NCBI GenBank assembly: GCA_916613615.1 | Contig: OU744731.1 | Coordinates: 57,976,289-58,040,288 of the forward strand | DNA from: Steromphala cineraria | Lineage: Eukaryota > Mollusca > Gastropoda > Trochida > Trochidae | DNA: 64,000 nt | Direction of reading: 5' to 3' | Shown: one piece after another, positions 37,415 through 47,800 of the stretch | Layout: each line of letters begins with the position of its first letter | Position numbering within the stretch: the stretch's first letter is position 1 | Position numbers and translations under genes: made by a program | Notes under the pieces: generated by a model | What the model was told of the DNA's origin: nothing | What the model saw: the letters and a program-made list of their open reading frames with translations, nothing else | Databases searched by the model: none

Positions 37415-37422
37415 TATATAAG
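37415..37422 (+). promoter_or_regulatory. TATA box of the FLYWCH frame
   Basis: TATATAAG at 37415. With the LINE removed, the start codon (now at 39266) would lie about 36 bases downstream, with an initiator-like CTCACTAC between them and a strong start context CAAAATGG. The LINE inserted between the two. Confidence 0.65.
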
Positions 37423-37448
37423 AGAACATTGACTGTATCTCACTACAC

Positions 37449-37982
37449 AATGTTAGATTTATATGGGTGCCTTCCCACATAGGCCTAACAGGAAATGAAA
37501 GAGCCGACCGAGCAGCAAAAGCAGGTCTAACCCACAGCAATAATGTCAACATACCATTTACTAAAAAAGAAATTAAGAGCATTGTAAAATCAATTACAAC
37601 GGATGAATACAACAAAACCTTTAAAAGCAACTGGGGACATACCCAGTACTATCAAGTACAACCTACAAAACTTACAAAAGTTAAAAACTTCCACAACTTT
37701 AGAAGGGTTGATGTAGCCATAACTAGACTCAGGCTCAACAATGTTTGCAACGAGGTTTATCTCCACAAAATAGGGAAAGCACCAAATAATCTATGTAATC
37801 AATGTAATGTCGAAGACACCATAAATCACATTCTGTTTCAATGTGATAAATACAAAAAACACAGGGGACAACTCCTTGAAAATGTAAGCGCTAACAACCC
37901 ACAAGAACTGTTAGCCAATGCTAAAAATTACCAGTACCTTTCAGTATTCCTACTACAAACCAAATTGTATAAAACATTATAA
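37449..37982 (+). pseudogene. LINE ORF2 C-terminus: end of RNase H plus zinc-knuckle-like region
   Basis: Open from the 5' truncation point to a TAA. It starts NVRFI and then WVPSHIGLTGNERADRAAK, the C-terminal RNase H block with its conserved His and last catalytic Asp. About 100 residues later comes RLRLNNVCNEVYLHKIG and then C-N-Q-C ... T-I-N-H-I-L-F-Q-C, the Cys/His cluster found at the end of many LINE polyproteins. The endonuclease, reverse transcriptase and first two RNase H catalytic residues are missing, so it cannot be active. No frameshift within what remains, which suggests a fairly recent insertion. Confidence 0.9.
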
Positions 37983-38365
37983 TTAATAACCACCTAGCCT
38001 TACACCCAAACTCTTAACCATTACCTACCCCTCATCCCCTCCCCAATTTAAGGGTCACTAAACCCTAACAACCACCCCACGGGTAAAACTCCCAGAAGGA
38101 CCCTACGCAAGCGAGACTGATCTCTTAAACCTCCTTCTTCTTCTGGTAAGTGTTGGTCATGGCGACCCACGACCAGAGCTGGTTGGTGAGATGGGTTCAC
38201 GATATACATTACCTCGGGACCACTCGCGCAAGCCTATACAAACAGGCGCGTAGGCTCCCAACGGGAGATTTCCACCTAACACCTAAAATAATATTTACCA
38301 CTCCCATATTTGGGATAACTGGTAGGACTCGGGCACAGGGCAAAATGGTTAAAACTCTTCACTAA

Positions 38366-38541
38366 AAGTGCACGGTGTGGCTACCCCCGGCACTTCACTA
38401 AATTATAACTGGTAATTTTCCCAGTAGCAAACCTCAAAACCCTCACTGCCTGCTTCTTAATCGGGTTCAGTGGGGAGGACAGGTATTGTACCTTAAGTGT
38501 ATGGTTAGACTACCCCCTGCACTTTACATAGGTACAATACC
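38366..38541 (+). ncRNA. Paired stem-loops in the LINE 3' untranslated region
   Basis: Two copies of a motif, 38366-38398 and 38495-38527, share AAGTG, GGT, CTACCCCC and GCACTT in order, with AAGTG pairing to CACTT. The second is extended by GGTATTGTACC (38482-38492) pairing perfectly with GGTACAATACC (38531-38541). LINE 3' stem-loops are known recognition sites for the reverse transcriptase; that role here is inferred. Confidence 0.55.
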
Positions 38542-39105
38542 AGTCAGACGACCTTCAAGAAAGAAAAAACGCACATTGCGAAGATAACAACGCTGGAAAC
38601 AACAGCAAATAACAGACTAAGAATATCAAACAAAAAAGATAAGTATTACTCCATTCACTCAATTATCAATAATTTAGATATAAAACATTACTAATTACAA
38701 ATAAATATAAATACAATTCAAACACAATTATTCAAATACAATTTTATCTTATCACAATTAAAAATACCATCTCAAATACTACTTTAAACCTTTTTACTTT
38801 TTACAATATAATTTCCATACATAATATATTCTTTCTATCTCTTTCAGGTACCACGCCATTTCACAGCACTATTTATTTACTGACTATTCATAAAATCAGC
38901 CCCCCCCCCCTCACTCTATTCCAAATTCTAAATTAATTTTAACCACTTTAGAACTTTTATTAATTTTACTTGGGTTCCTAAGACCTATTCTAAATTCCAT
39001 GCCCCTTTTTTGGGAAATAACTCAGGCTTAGACCCCACGTCGGCGACATCACCGTATGGTGAAGAAGACGTTAAACCCCAATCCAACAACAACATATCTC
39101 ACTAC

Positions 39106-39250
39106 ACAACTTTTATTAATTTTACTTGGGTGCCTAAGACCTATTCTAAATTTCATGCCCCCTTTTTTGGAAATAACTCAGGCTTAGACCCCACGTCGGC
39201 GACATCACCGTATGGTGAAGAAGACGTTAAACCCCAATCCAACAACAACA
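39106..39250 (+). mobile_element. Second tail-only LINE copy at the same target site
   Basis: Repeats the last 145 bases of the LINE (from ACTTTTATTAATTTTACTTG to the CAA tail) with a few differences. It is followed by a third copy of the target string TATCTCACTAC at 39251-39261. The frame at 39010-39288 spans the duplication and is an artefact. Confidence 0.85.
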
Positions 39251-39265
39251 TATCTCACTACCAAA

Positions 39266-39625
39266 ATGGCTGGATTGCGCAAAGTTGAATATCTACTGTC
39301 GGCGAGAGGAGCACCTTAGATTCTTCTGGATGGATACACAAGGAACAAGATCCGACAGAGCTGCACTCACTGGAGGTGTATGTTGAAGACATGCACTGGG
39401 AGATGTTCCACTGTCGGCGATTTCGTCAGAACATGGACAGAGCATAACCATGCACCTGATAACTGCAACAAGGAGAAGTTTGTCAGCGAGCTTCGCAAGA
39501 GGGCACGGGATGAGACGACGCAGATGCATACCATGTACAACGAGCAGCTACAAGAAGAAGAGAATCCACAAGACCTTCCATCATTCCCCAGCGACAGCAG
39601 CAGAATGCGGTCTCTCACATTGTGA
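39266..39625 (+). pseudogene. FLYWCH-type zinc finger protein, one in-frame stop
   Basis: Begins MAGLRKVEYLLSARGAP in a strong start context. It then has a TAG at 39317-39319 and continues ILLDGYTRNKIRQS, CTHWRCMLKTCTGRC and HNHAPD. This is the full FLYWCH pattern: a G-x-P-x-L-x-x-D-G-Y opening, W-R-C, a second Cys, and paired His in HNHAPD, so the C2H2 zinc ligands are intact. The rest (KEKFVSELRKRARDETT ... LPSFPSDSSRMRSLTL) resembles the linker seen after FLYWCH in Mutator-associated proteins but stops before any transposase core. Total about 120 codons. The single nonsense codon replaces a usually basic position; readthrough, editing or simple decay are all possible, and decay is likeliest. 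Confidence 0.85.
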
Positions 39626-39990
39626 AACTGAACTGACAGAAATGAACTGTAATGAACTGAAATGTGATTGTGAAATGTTGCCTACTGAACTGAAATGTGC
39701 TACATAATAATTATGTGAAATGTGCTATGTACATTAAATAAATAATTATGTGAAATGTGCTATGTACATTAAATAAATATTTATGTGAAATGTGCTACAT
39801 AATAATTATGTGAAATGAGCTATACAATATTTTACTCATTTGCATATACAAACTCACTTTCAAATTCACTTTTGTCTTTTGTCTTTTATTTGGACTAGGT
39901 AACAAGCAGTAACCAAGTTGTGCACTGAACTGTAAATGTTGTTGGTTTAATGCGTCTGTCAGCTACCTGTCTGTCAGCTGGGAGTCCACC

Positions 39991-40552
39991 GTGTATTATA
40001 ATCAAACTCCTGGTGATACTGGAGTGTTTATTATAATCAAACTCCTGGTGATACTAGAGTGTGTATTATAATCAAACTCCTGGTGATACTGGAGTGTGTA
40101 TTATAGTCAAACTCCTAGTGATACTAGAGTGTGTATTATAGTCAAACTCCTGGTGATACTAGAGTGTGTATTATAATCAAACTCCTGGTGATACTGGAGT
40201 GTGTATTATAATCAAACTCCTGGTGATACTAGAGTGTGTATTATAATCAAACTCCTGGTGATACTGGAGTGTGTATTATAGTCAAACTCCTAGTGATACT
40301 AGAGTGTGTATTATAGTCAAACTCCTGGTGATACTAGAGTGTGTATTATAATCAAACTCCTGGTGATACTGGAGTGTGTATTATAATCAAACTCCTAGTG
40401 ATACTAGAGTGTGTATTATAGTCAAACTCCTGGTGATACTAGAGTGTGTATTATAATCAAACTCCTGGTGATACTGGAGTGTGTATTATAATCAAACTCC
40501 TGGTGATACTAGAGTGTGTATTATAATCAAACTCCTGGTGATACTGGAGTCT
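39991..40552 (+). repeat. 35-bp minisatellite, right half (about 16 units)
   Basis: Same 35-bp unit as 36398-36994 but with different variants: CTGGAG alternates with CTAGAG, and TATAGTCAAA with TATAATCAAA. The alternation gives a higher-order pattern (a block of four to five units recurs). The left half lacks the CTGGAG variant, so the two halves are distinct variant domains. Confidence 0.96.
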
Positions 40553-43216
40553 GTAGTGGGACTGACAGAAAGGCAGAAGAAGCACACAAGATACTACAAG
40601 TTTAACATGCTTCTTTCAACATTCTTATCTTTGGGTTGATCTCAATCAAAGTTATAATGAAACTAAAGACAAGGCGTGTGTTCTTTATATTTACTTTTTC
40701 AGGTTAAAATATTGATGCATTTACAATTTTTCAAATATTCATATTTCGTCTTCAAATGCTTAAAATCTTCAGATTCATACATGTGTTTTTTTTATCCATC
40801 AATAATTTTTGAAATGTTACTTTACTTACATGTTCGAAAACGAGGAAAAACATTATTCAATATATGTCTTTGCTGCACATGCAGGATTTAGTTCTATAAT
40901 TGTTTCAACGCAGTCAACAGATCTTTTCAGTTTTCAGATTAAATCTGTAAATGATGTACTTGTCAAGGAGTCCACTTTATCTTAAAAGCATGTCATCATC
41001 TCAGCTCGAGATCGGAAATCGATTTTCTATTTTTGTTTCCTTAATAAACGTCCCATTGAACTTCATGCCCAGACACAAAGTTTATGATGAGAGAGAGAGA
41101 GAGAGATTCTTTATTTCCTCCAGTAGTCACCGAAGATTACATTTGACGAAGGCTACCAAATATCATGAAGGTACAAAATATGTAGTCACATGCAAGGTAG
41201 TATATTTCACTAAGTCATGCAATGATTTCAAGTTTAAAACAAACTAAAATATTGTTATTTGCAACAAATTCAATTAAAACACATTACACAAAATGACATT
41301 AAGAAAATAGGACGTCACAGATAGATTCACAAATGGTTCAATACACACGACCACGTCCCTTTATGTATCTCGATGAATATATGTGAATTTTTCAATTGTT
41401 TAATAACAAACATTTCTGGATATATGTTCAGTTCGACTATTGTCAACGTTAAAAATTGTAATTATGTTTTGAAAGAATTAAATCACTTTCTACTTCCATT
41501 TTTAACATAACTGATACTTTCCGAAATGGTTCAGTGTCTGTGTCTATGTAACGATTGATGTCTAGTTAGGAAAGCCTGTAAGTACGACAAGTACATTTGT
41601 CTGGGGTAATAGCAGGCAAACAAATGGAAACGCAATTACTGGAACATTTACAAATGAAGGCAATCAAATAGGCTTGCAGACAGCGTATCTTTATTTGTAA
41701 GCACTTATGAAGCTAACATCGTAGTGATGGCTTCTGTTTATTTCCTAAGTTGGCTTCTCAAACTGTTCATAGGAATGTACCCATTGACTTAACAAGTGAT
41801 ACATTGCGGCTACTGATAAACAAAGTTGTTAAACAAACTAGCGATTATCCAGGGACAGACAGGCGACTGTTATGTAGAGGTTCCCACATGAATAGTTTCT
41901 ACAATTACTTTTATAAGGCGAAACCATACATATATTCGTAAAAAAACATTTAAAAACATCACTCTTTCTTGGTATTCATTAATATGAAAGTCTTGATTTT
42001 TTATGGTACATCATTAATGTCGTATGCAATCAATTATGTTGACATATGTATGGGGTGTTCGCACTTATATATTTTTTCTTCATAAGACCAAGAAATCCAA
42101 TTTTGACCAAGGATCAGTATCTGAAACTTTTTAACAAACTTGTTGCAAGTTTTATGTAAATTGCATTTCTCAACATAAACATTTTCATAGCATGTGTTCT
42201 TTTTTTCTTAGTAACTGCAAACAAATATGAACATAAAAGGTTACTACTTTTATTACCTACAGATGATATTCAGATAAAAGTCTGCAGTCTTTTAAGTCAC
42301 TTCTTAATATATCACATACAAATATTTGAGTCAAGCTGGGCTGAAGTAGACTTGAAGGCGATGCTAGGGGAAATGCATCGACCAAGGAACGCCATCTGCT
42401 ATCTTGACAAGGACTCTTTAAAGGATTCTTTTGCATGTGTATTTTTTCATCATCGAAACTTCATTACAAAACAACTGCCTCTGACATTCTCTTTTATCTG
42501 GTTTTCAAGAATTATATTAGTGCATGTTCTTCTGACGCATGTTATCATGTGCTTGTTATTATGTCTTAAACTTACCTGAATGGATTTTTTCACACCTATA
42601 CAAAAGGTTAAAGTGAAAAGTATTTTGAAAATCACCTAAGTCAATATTTATGATTACTTAGAAAGATATCAAAAAAAGCATTTTTTTTTAAATGAGCGCC
42701 TTATAAACACACATCCAACCTCTAAAACTGTAACACGTGTTGAATGCTACTGAATCGTCTAAAAGCTAGTCATGTTGACCGTTATGCACCCAAACTAAAG
42801 CAGACCACACAAGGTCAAGATAAGTGAAGTTAGCGACACACAATCAATAACTGATTGATTATGATGAGGAAGTAATACGCTTGAACCAATTCAGAGAGTG
42901 GCCACTTAGTTTATTATAGCTTGTATTAACAGTTTGGCATTAAGTACAATACAATTAATCAAACATTAACATGAAACTCCATTATCTTTAGCAATCATCT
43001 TTCATTCTACATAGAAAATGATATCTTTAATATCATAAACCCTGAGGTTTAAATATTTTAAGAAATGAGGAATTTGAAACAAGTACACATTTAGAATATT
43101 TCCTTTGGTCTGGAACATAAATAGGTTTTATTGATAAGTTATTGTGACTTTTCATTCATAATTCTCTCTATATTTTCTTTTCTCAGATGGTTTCGGACAG
43201 AAAGAACGTTCAATAT
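40553..43216. other. Non-coding stretch
   Basis: No gene recognised. A (GA)n microsatellite of nine units lies at 41089-41106. 41450-41570 is a diverged direct copy of 35935-36050, and 41607-41720 an inverted copy of 6640-6765. Frames at 40676, 40951, 41750 and 42352 show no domain. Confidence 0.6.
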
Positions 43217-43231
43217 GATTATTTCGAACTT

Positions 43232-44093
43232 CCCTCTGCTGAAGAAAAGAAGGGAAGTAAAGTAAACATTATTATCAAAAACTGTGTAAATTCATCTTTA
43301 CTAAAACATCAGGTCAGCTGAAATGTGAAGAAAGATTGGGACGAGAACTGCCACCGACCGAATGGGAAAATATTAACTTAATGCCCAATAGATGTACACA
43401 AAGTGTGAATTTGAAATATTTCCAGTACAAAGTCACTCAGAATATTCTAACAAGTAATAAATATCTACATAAAATTGGTTTGATTGGTTCACCACTATGT
43501 ACATTCTGTAAACAGACACCTGAATCTGTCCAACATCTACTGTTTGAATGTGACATTGTATATGGAGTGTGGAGAAAGTTAGTAGCATGGCTTGGAACTT
43601 TGTGTGAGGGAAATAATGAATTAAAACTGGAAAATGTATATATTCTTTTTGGCTTCAGGGGAAAAAATAATAACCCTCTAAATGTAATCTGCCTGATTGT
43701 AAAAAAAACCATCTACAATATGAGCAGAAGAGATATTAAGCCAAATTTAAATCAGATTAAAAACGAAATAAGAAGATACAACAAATCATGTAGATACATT
43801 GCTTACTCAAACAATGAACAAACCAATTTTTTTGCATTCTGGTCATCCCTCCACACCCTATTATCATAGCTTTATATAGTGATTTTGATTGATCTCCTAA
43901 AATCAATCCTTTACAACCTTGTCTGCTCAAATCAGGGCCATACAGTTGAACACTGTACATTTTGTCTTACATGCAAATTGTCTCATTTCATGCTTGTGAA
44001 TTTCTTGTTGTGTGAGTTTCTATTTAGCCATGACATGATGTCCATGTAATATGTCTTCTTGGGAATAAAAACATAAACAAAAACAAAAAAAAC
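43232..44093 (+). mobile_element. 5'-truncated LINE with 15-bp target duplications
   Basis: Flanked by GATTATTTCGAACTT at 43217-43231 and 44094-44108, with an A-rich tail (ATAAAAACATAAACAAAAAC and so on) on the right. These are the marks of target-primed reverse transcription. It contains only the polyprotein C-terminus. The tail type and zf-RVT domain point to an L1/Tx1-like clade, different from the LINE at 37447. Confidence 0.93.
43336..43869 (+). pseudogene. LINE ORF2 C-terminus with zf-RVT domain
   Basis: Open frame of about 178 codons, extending upstream at least to about 43315 (QLKCEERLGREL) inside the truncated copy. It has the zf-RVT pattern: VTQNILTSNKYLHKIG, C-T-F-C, then ES.QHLLFEC and a Trp (VWRKL). 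It ends with FFAFWSSLHTLLS and a TAG. This region lies downstream of the reverse transcriptase in L1-type elements and helps bind RNA. Upstream catalytic domains are missing. No internal stop, so the insertion is probably young. Confidence 0.9.
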
Positions 44094-44108
44094 GATTATT
44101 TCGAACTT

Positions 44109-44580
44109 AACCTCTTAATTTGGTGAAAATCGAAATTATTCGTTTGAGATTACATTGCTATCAAGACTATACTATTCTGTGCTGTAAATTAGTCCTATCC
44201 CATTTGCTTGTTTGCTTGTTCGGTCAATACATCTGTGAATATAAAAATACTTTTTTCATTAAGTTTTGAATTTGGTCGTTTTCTTACTATGTACTACTAT
44301 CATAAACAAAGGTTTTTAAATATAAACTTTTTTTGTAGTAAGAGATTATCCTCCTGCAAACTCGGTAGAAGACTCGAACTTATTCGTTTAATTCTCTTTT
44401 CTGTTTCCCATTCAAATGGTGTGATTTTCATATCAAATTAAACCGATTATTAACTTATTTTTGCGTTTTCATGATGTACTTTATATCTAAAGCAGAGCTT
44501 ATGTTCAATAGTTTATTAACTTGCTTATTCCTAAGGAAGACAGAATTGGCTCAAACGTATTTCTGGTCCTTGGTAGGAGT
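44109..44580. other. Non-coding spacer
   Basis: AT-rich. Small frames at 44208 and 44471 have no recognisable domain. Nothing else is seen. Confidence 0.6.
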
Positions 44581-44805
44581 ACAGGATTTGGGGCATCTTC
44601 CTACGCAGAGCCTAAAAGGCCAGTTTCCAAACTGTCATGTTATGCCTTGCTGCATAGCCTTGCGTTTTCTGTGCTTGCTCTCTACTCTGTAGGGGCACTA
44701 TAGCAGCACAGAAAAGTAAAGTCTCTGCAGCAAGGCATAAAATGACAGTTTGGAAACTGACTTTTTAGGCTACGCGTAGGAAGATTGATTTTGGGTTGAT
44801 CCTGT
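44581..44805. repeat. Long fold-back hairpin (arms about 100 bp)
   Basis: Left arm ACAGGAT ... ATCTTCCTACGC ... GCCTAAAA ... CAGTTTCCAAACTGTCAT ... ATGCCTTGCTGCA ... TTTTCTGTGC pairs with the right arm in reverse order, leaving a loop of about 30 bases (44675-44704). The pairing is near-complete and no direct target duplication is evident. It could be a fold-back MITE or source of a hairpin RNA. Frames at 44471-44703 lie on the left arm and are not called. Confidence 0.88.
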
Positions 44806-47800
44806 TGAATAATTGTCGAATGACATTCCAAGAAACATTACAAAAAGGTTGTTTTTTCGCATCGAATTCTTAAGTTTAAAAATGTTACACCTTTACACAT
44901 TCTTCGCTTTCTTCGTCATACGATAAGCAACAACTTAATTTGACAGAATAGACAGGTCATCGATTCTCAATATCACATTCCATGCACTAACATCTTTATC
45001 TCACTACACGAATTACCTTCTCAACACAATTTAACCATTTCAAGGATAATTGAAGAATATGATCAACAAAGCTCTGTTTTGTTTTGTCGTCTAACTTAAA
45101 ATCGCAATAGCTTTATCTTTACTTAAGAAATATATATTTTCAAGATAATAATAACCTATATTCATTTCATCCTATCATTTCTAAGAATATAGTGTTTGTA
45201 AAGAGATTTAGGTGTCATATTGTGAAGCTACATACATGTATTAGGAGTAGGACATCAGATGGAATTACTGAACGTTTCTGATGATACAAATAGATTCATC
45301 AAACAAATGATGCACTGTGTCATATTAATTTCGTTCACCATCTGAAAATCAGGTTTATTACAAAGGATAATGTTCTAAGAGCTGAGTGACATTTTTCCTT
45401 CATCATCTGGCGGGAAGCATCGTACAATGGGGACGAACCTGGGGTTTATCGATTTCAAATATTTTATACACTGACGTCTTTATTCCACAAAGCAAGTAAC
45501 CTTCTTCAAGCTTTGCAACCTTTAAAGGGGCAGTAGCAGGTTTTTTGATAATTTTATATTTTAAAATTTTCACTGATATTTGTATGTTAGTGCTGAATGT
45601 ATTACTTTGATAGTGTCTTAAATCTCATTACACAAGCCAATTAGCCATAGTCAGAGGACAAAATATGAAGATTCGCATAAAATCCATTGGCGGCCATTTT
45701 TGTGTGAACACCTTTTATTCACTTTCTGTAAGAAAAGAAATCGCATGGCTAAACTTTACGATATATTTTTGAATTATTACTGCTCCATGTAGTTTAAATA
45801 CATTGTCTTTCAATTGGAACCGTTTATTTTCATTTTCCTGACATCACCTTATATACCCCATAAAAACGTGCTACTGCCCCTTTAAAGATTATCAATAACG
45901 CTCGACATTAGAACCCTTACCGATAAAGTTTGAAATTAAACATGATTTCTAATATTATGTATTTGACTTGGTTTCACTTTGGATCGAGCTAATACTCATA
46001 ATATTCCCAACCCTTCCCCCTAGATTCTGAGATTATTCATAGTTATTATATCATATATTATATTCTGATGATTTTTTACATTTTAAATCGATCATAAAGC
46101 AACTAATAGTTTAAGCTGTAACAAAGTCGCATGAAGCTTTTTTATCAAACATGTACACATCGAGTAAAGTGTAGCTTGAATAAAACTCTTGAGGTCAAAC
46201 TTAATGAGTACTGCTGTGAACATCATGTTCATTCAAGCATTATTATATTCAGACAGACATTTCATTATTGACGAAAGGAGGATGTGCTGTAACATTGATT
46301 TGCCTTGCCAGCTGTCTAGAGTGATGATGGTAATGTTGACAATAAAGATTTGATTATTGACGCAAAAGTACATACACCACAGTTGACAGGTAAATAACAA
46401 TAGTTTGACCATAAACTAAGCTTTTGATGCTGTTCATTCGATGAGTTATTTATAATGCTTTTTTTATAATACGTTTTTCTCTCCAAACTGTAAATGGCCT
46501 TAAAAGAAACTATGTTTGTACGAAATACCTGATGATTGAAAATTCAAACCTTCTGATTGGTTTGTGTTTGTATGGTGAAAACTTGGGTCAAGACAAAAAG
46601 GTAAAATTGATCATATATATTTCAATTTTTCATCTATTGGATGTTGAAGCAAGAAATCAGATGATTATGGTTGATGATTGATAAGAACATGTTTACATAC
46701 AAGAAGAATGATGTATCCACAATAATAAATAATAATAATGATATGTGACACAACATTACTTACCTGAGTCTTCATTCATACTATGAACAACACGTTATGA
46801 CCTTAATATCTAAATATGTTGCTTTTTCTCTCACATTTATGTTGTTAGAGTGAAAAATGCAACACAAACTTTACCTTATCTGACTCTTCATACTATCGAT
46901 AACAAGAAAACTTTCAAGATTAAGATGTGTTTGTATTTTTACCTACAACTTTTCAGAAAACGTCAACGTTTAACATCTAGAACAAATAATCTGGTTAAAG
47001 AAGTCACTTGTCTTTGTATTAAGCTTCTCGCACTATCTCAAGTTATTTATCAGTGTGACTGTCATTACCTGGGAATAAGCAAGTAATTGTTGTGATGAAT
47101 GTCAGCGTGAATAAGATTTCTATGTCAGGGTTCCTGCAATCCGAGTAGACAACAATGGTCACTGTGAAGGTTAAAACTAATTGACTCTTATTAGACTGTC
47201 GTCTTCATTTACATAGTGACGGTTGTAGCTCCCAAGTGACTCAAGTCATCTGGCTGTTTAAATGAAAATTAATGAACTGAAAATACATTATCCTTCTCTC
47301 CGAAAACAATAATCTACAGATGATGAAAAATCTCTGTTATATCACTAAGATGTTTTGCTTGTGAATTGTAAAACAAGAATATACACCGACATGCACATGT
47401 CAAGGCTTAAATACAGAAAGATAGGTAAGTAGAAAGAAGGGAATTATGGGAAGGAAGGGTTGTACTTTTTACATTTTTTTCTTGTCAGTCACGTTGTAGA
47501 TTAGAGCTTGAACAAGTAAGCTGTCAAGGTCATCGCATATCCTTGAGCTTAAACAGCTTAATTCGTAACTTTTGTTTCACACTATTGAGACACTACACTA
47601 TAAGCTATAAGCCCGTCTTATAAACTCACCAACATACAAAATACAGCTTCTATACTCTTATATTCATAATGATGTGCTCAACATTATCACTTCTTGTGCA
47701 GAGCAGTTCTTACAGCCTGGTTAAGATTGTTCTGTGCGTTCTATGGGGTAAACATTCAGAGTTGCCTAGTCTGCCACTTGGTACCTTCTTCTACTGCAAT

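Larger units (their letters stand above)
37447..39094 (+). mobile_element. 5'-truncated LINE inserted in the MULE-like element
   Basis: Bounded by the target duplication TATCTCACTAC (37436-37446 and 39095-39105). It begins inside the RNase H domain and ends with the tail GAAGAAGACGTTAAACCCC and (CAA)n. It has a long 3' untranslated region of about 1.1 kb containing two related stem-loops. Same-strand orientation as the host frame. Jockey/I-type affinity is inferred from RNase H plus a cysteine-rich C-terminus. Confidence 0.9.
36995..39990 (+). mobile_element. MULE-like TIR element carrying a FLYWCH frame, interrupted by a LINE
   Basis: Splits the 35-bp array in phase, with an 8-bp target duplication GTGTATTA (36987-36994 and 39991-39998). 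The ends are inverted repeats containing CTCCC and then CAGCTGACAGACAGGTAGCT (36995-37046 and 39954-39990), with the ACAGACAGG block repeated inside the left end. Without the LINE the element is about 1.2 kb. Order: left TIR, about 370 bp with a TATA box, a short FLYWCH reading frame, a small 35-bp tandem repeat with AATAAA motifs (39690-39830), right TIR. FLYWCH domains frequently accompany Mutator-like transposases; none remains here, so it is non-autonomous. Superfamily inferred from FLYWCH, long TIRs and target length. Confidence 0.8.

Noticed and set aside
39010..39288. 92-codon open frame with an internal repeat
   Set aside because: It spans two copies of a LINE tail; the apparent protein repeat is just the 156-bp duplication, whose length is divisible by three.
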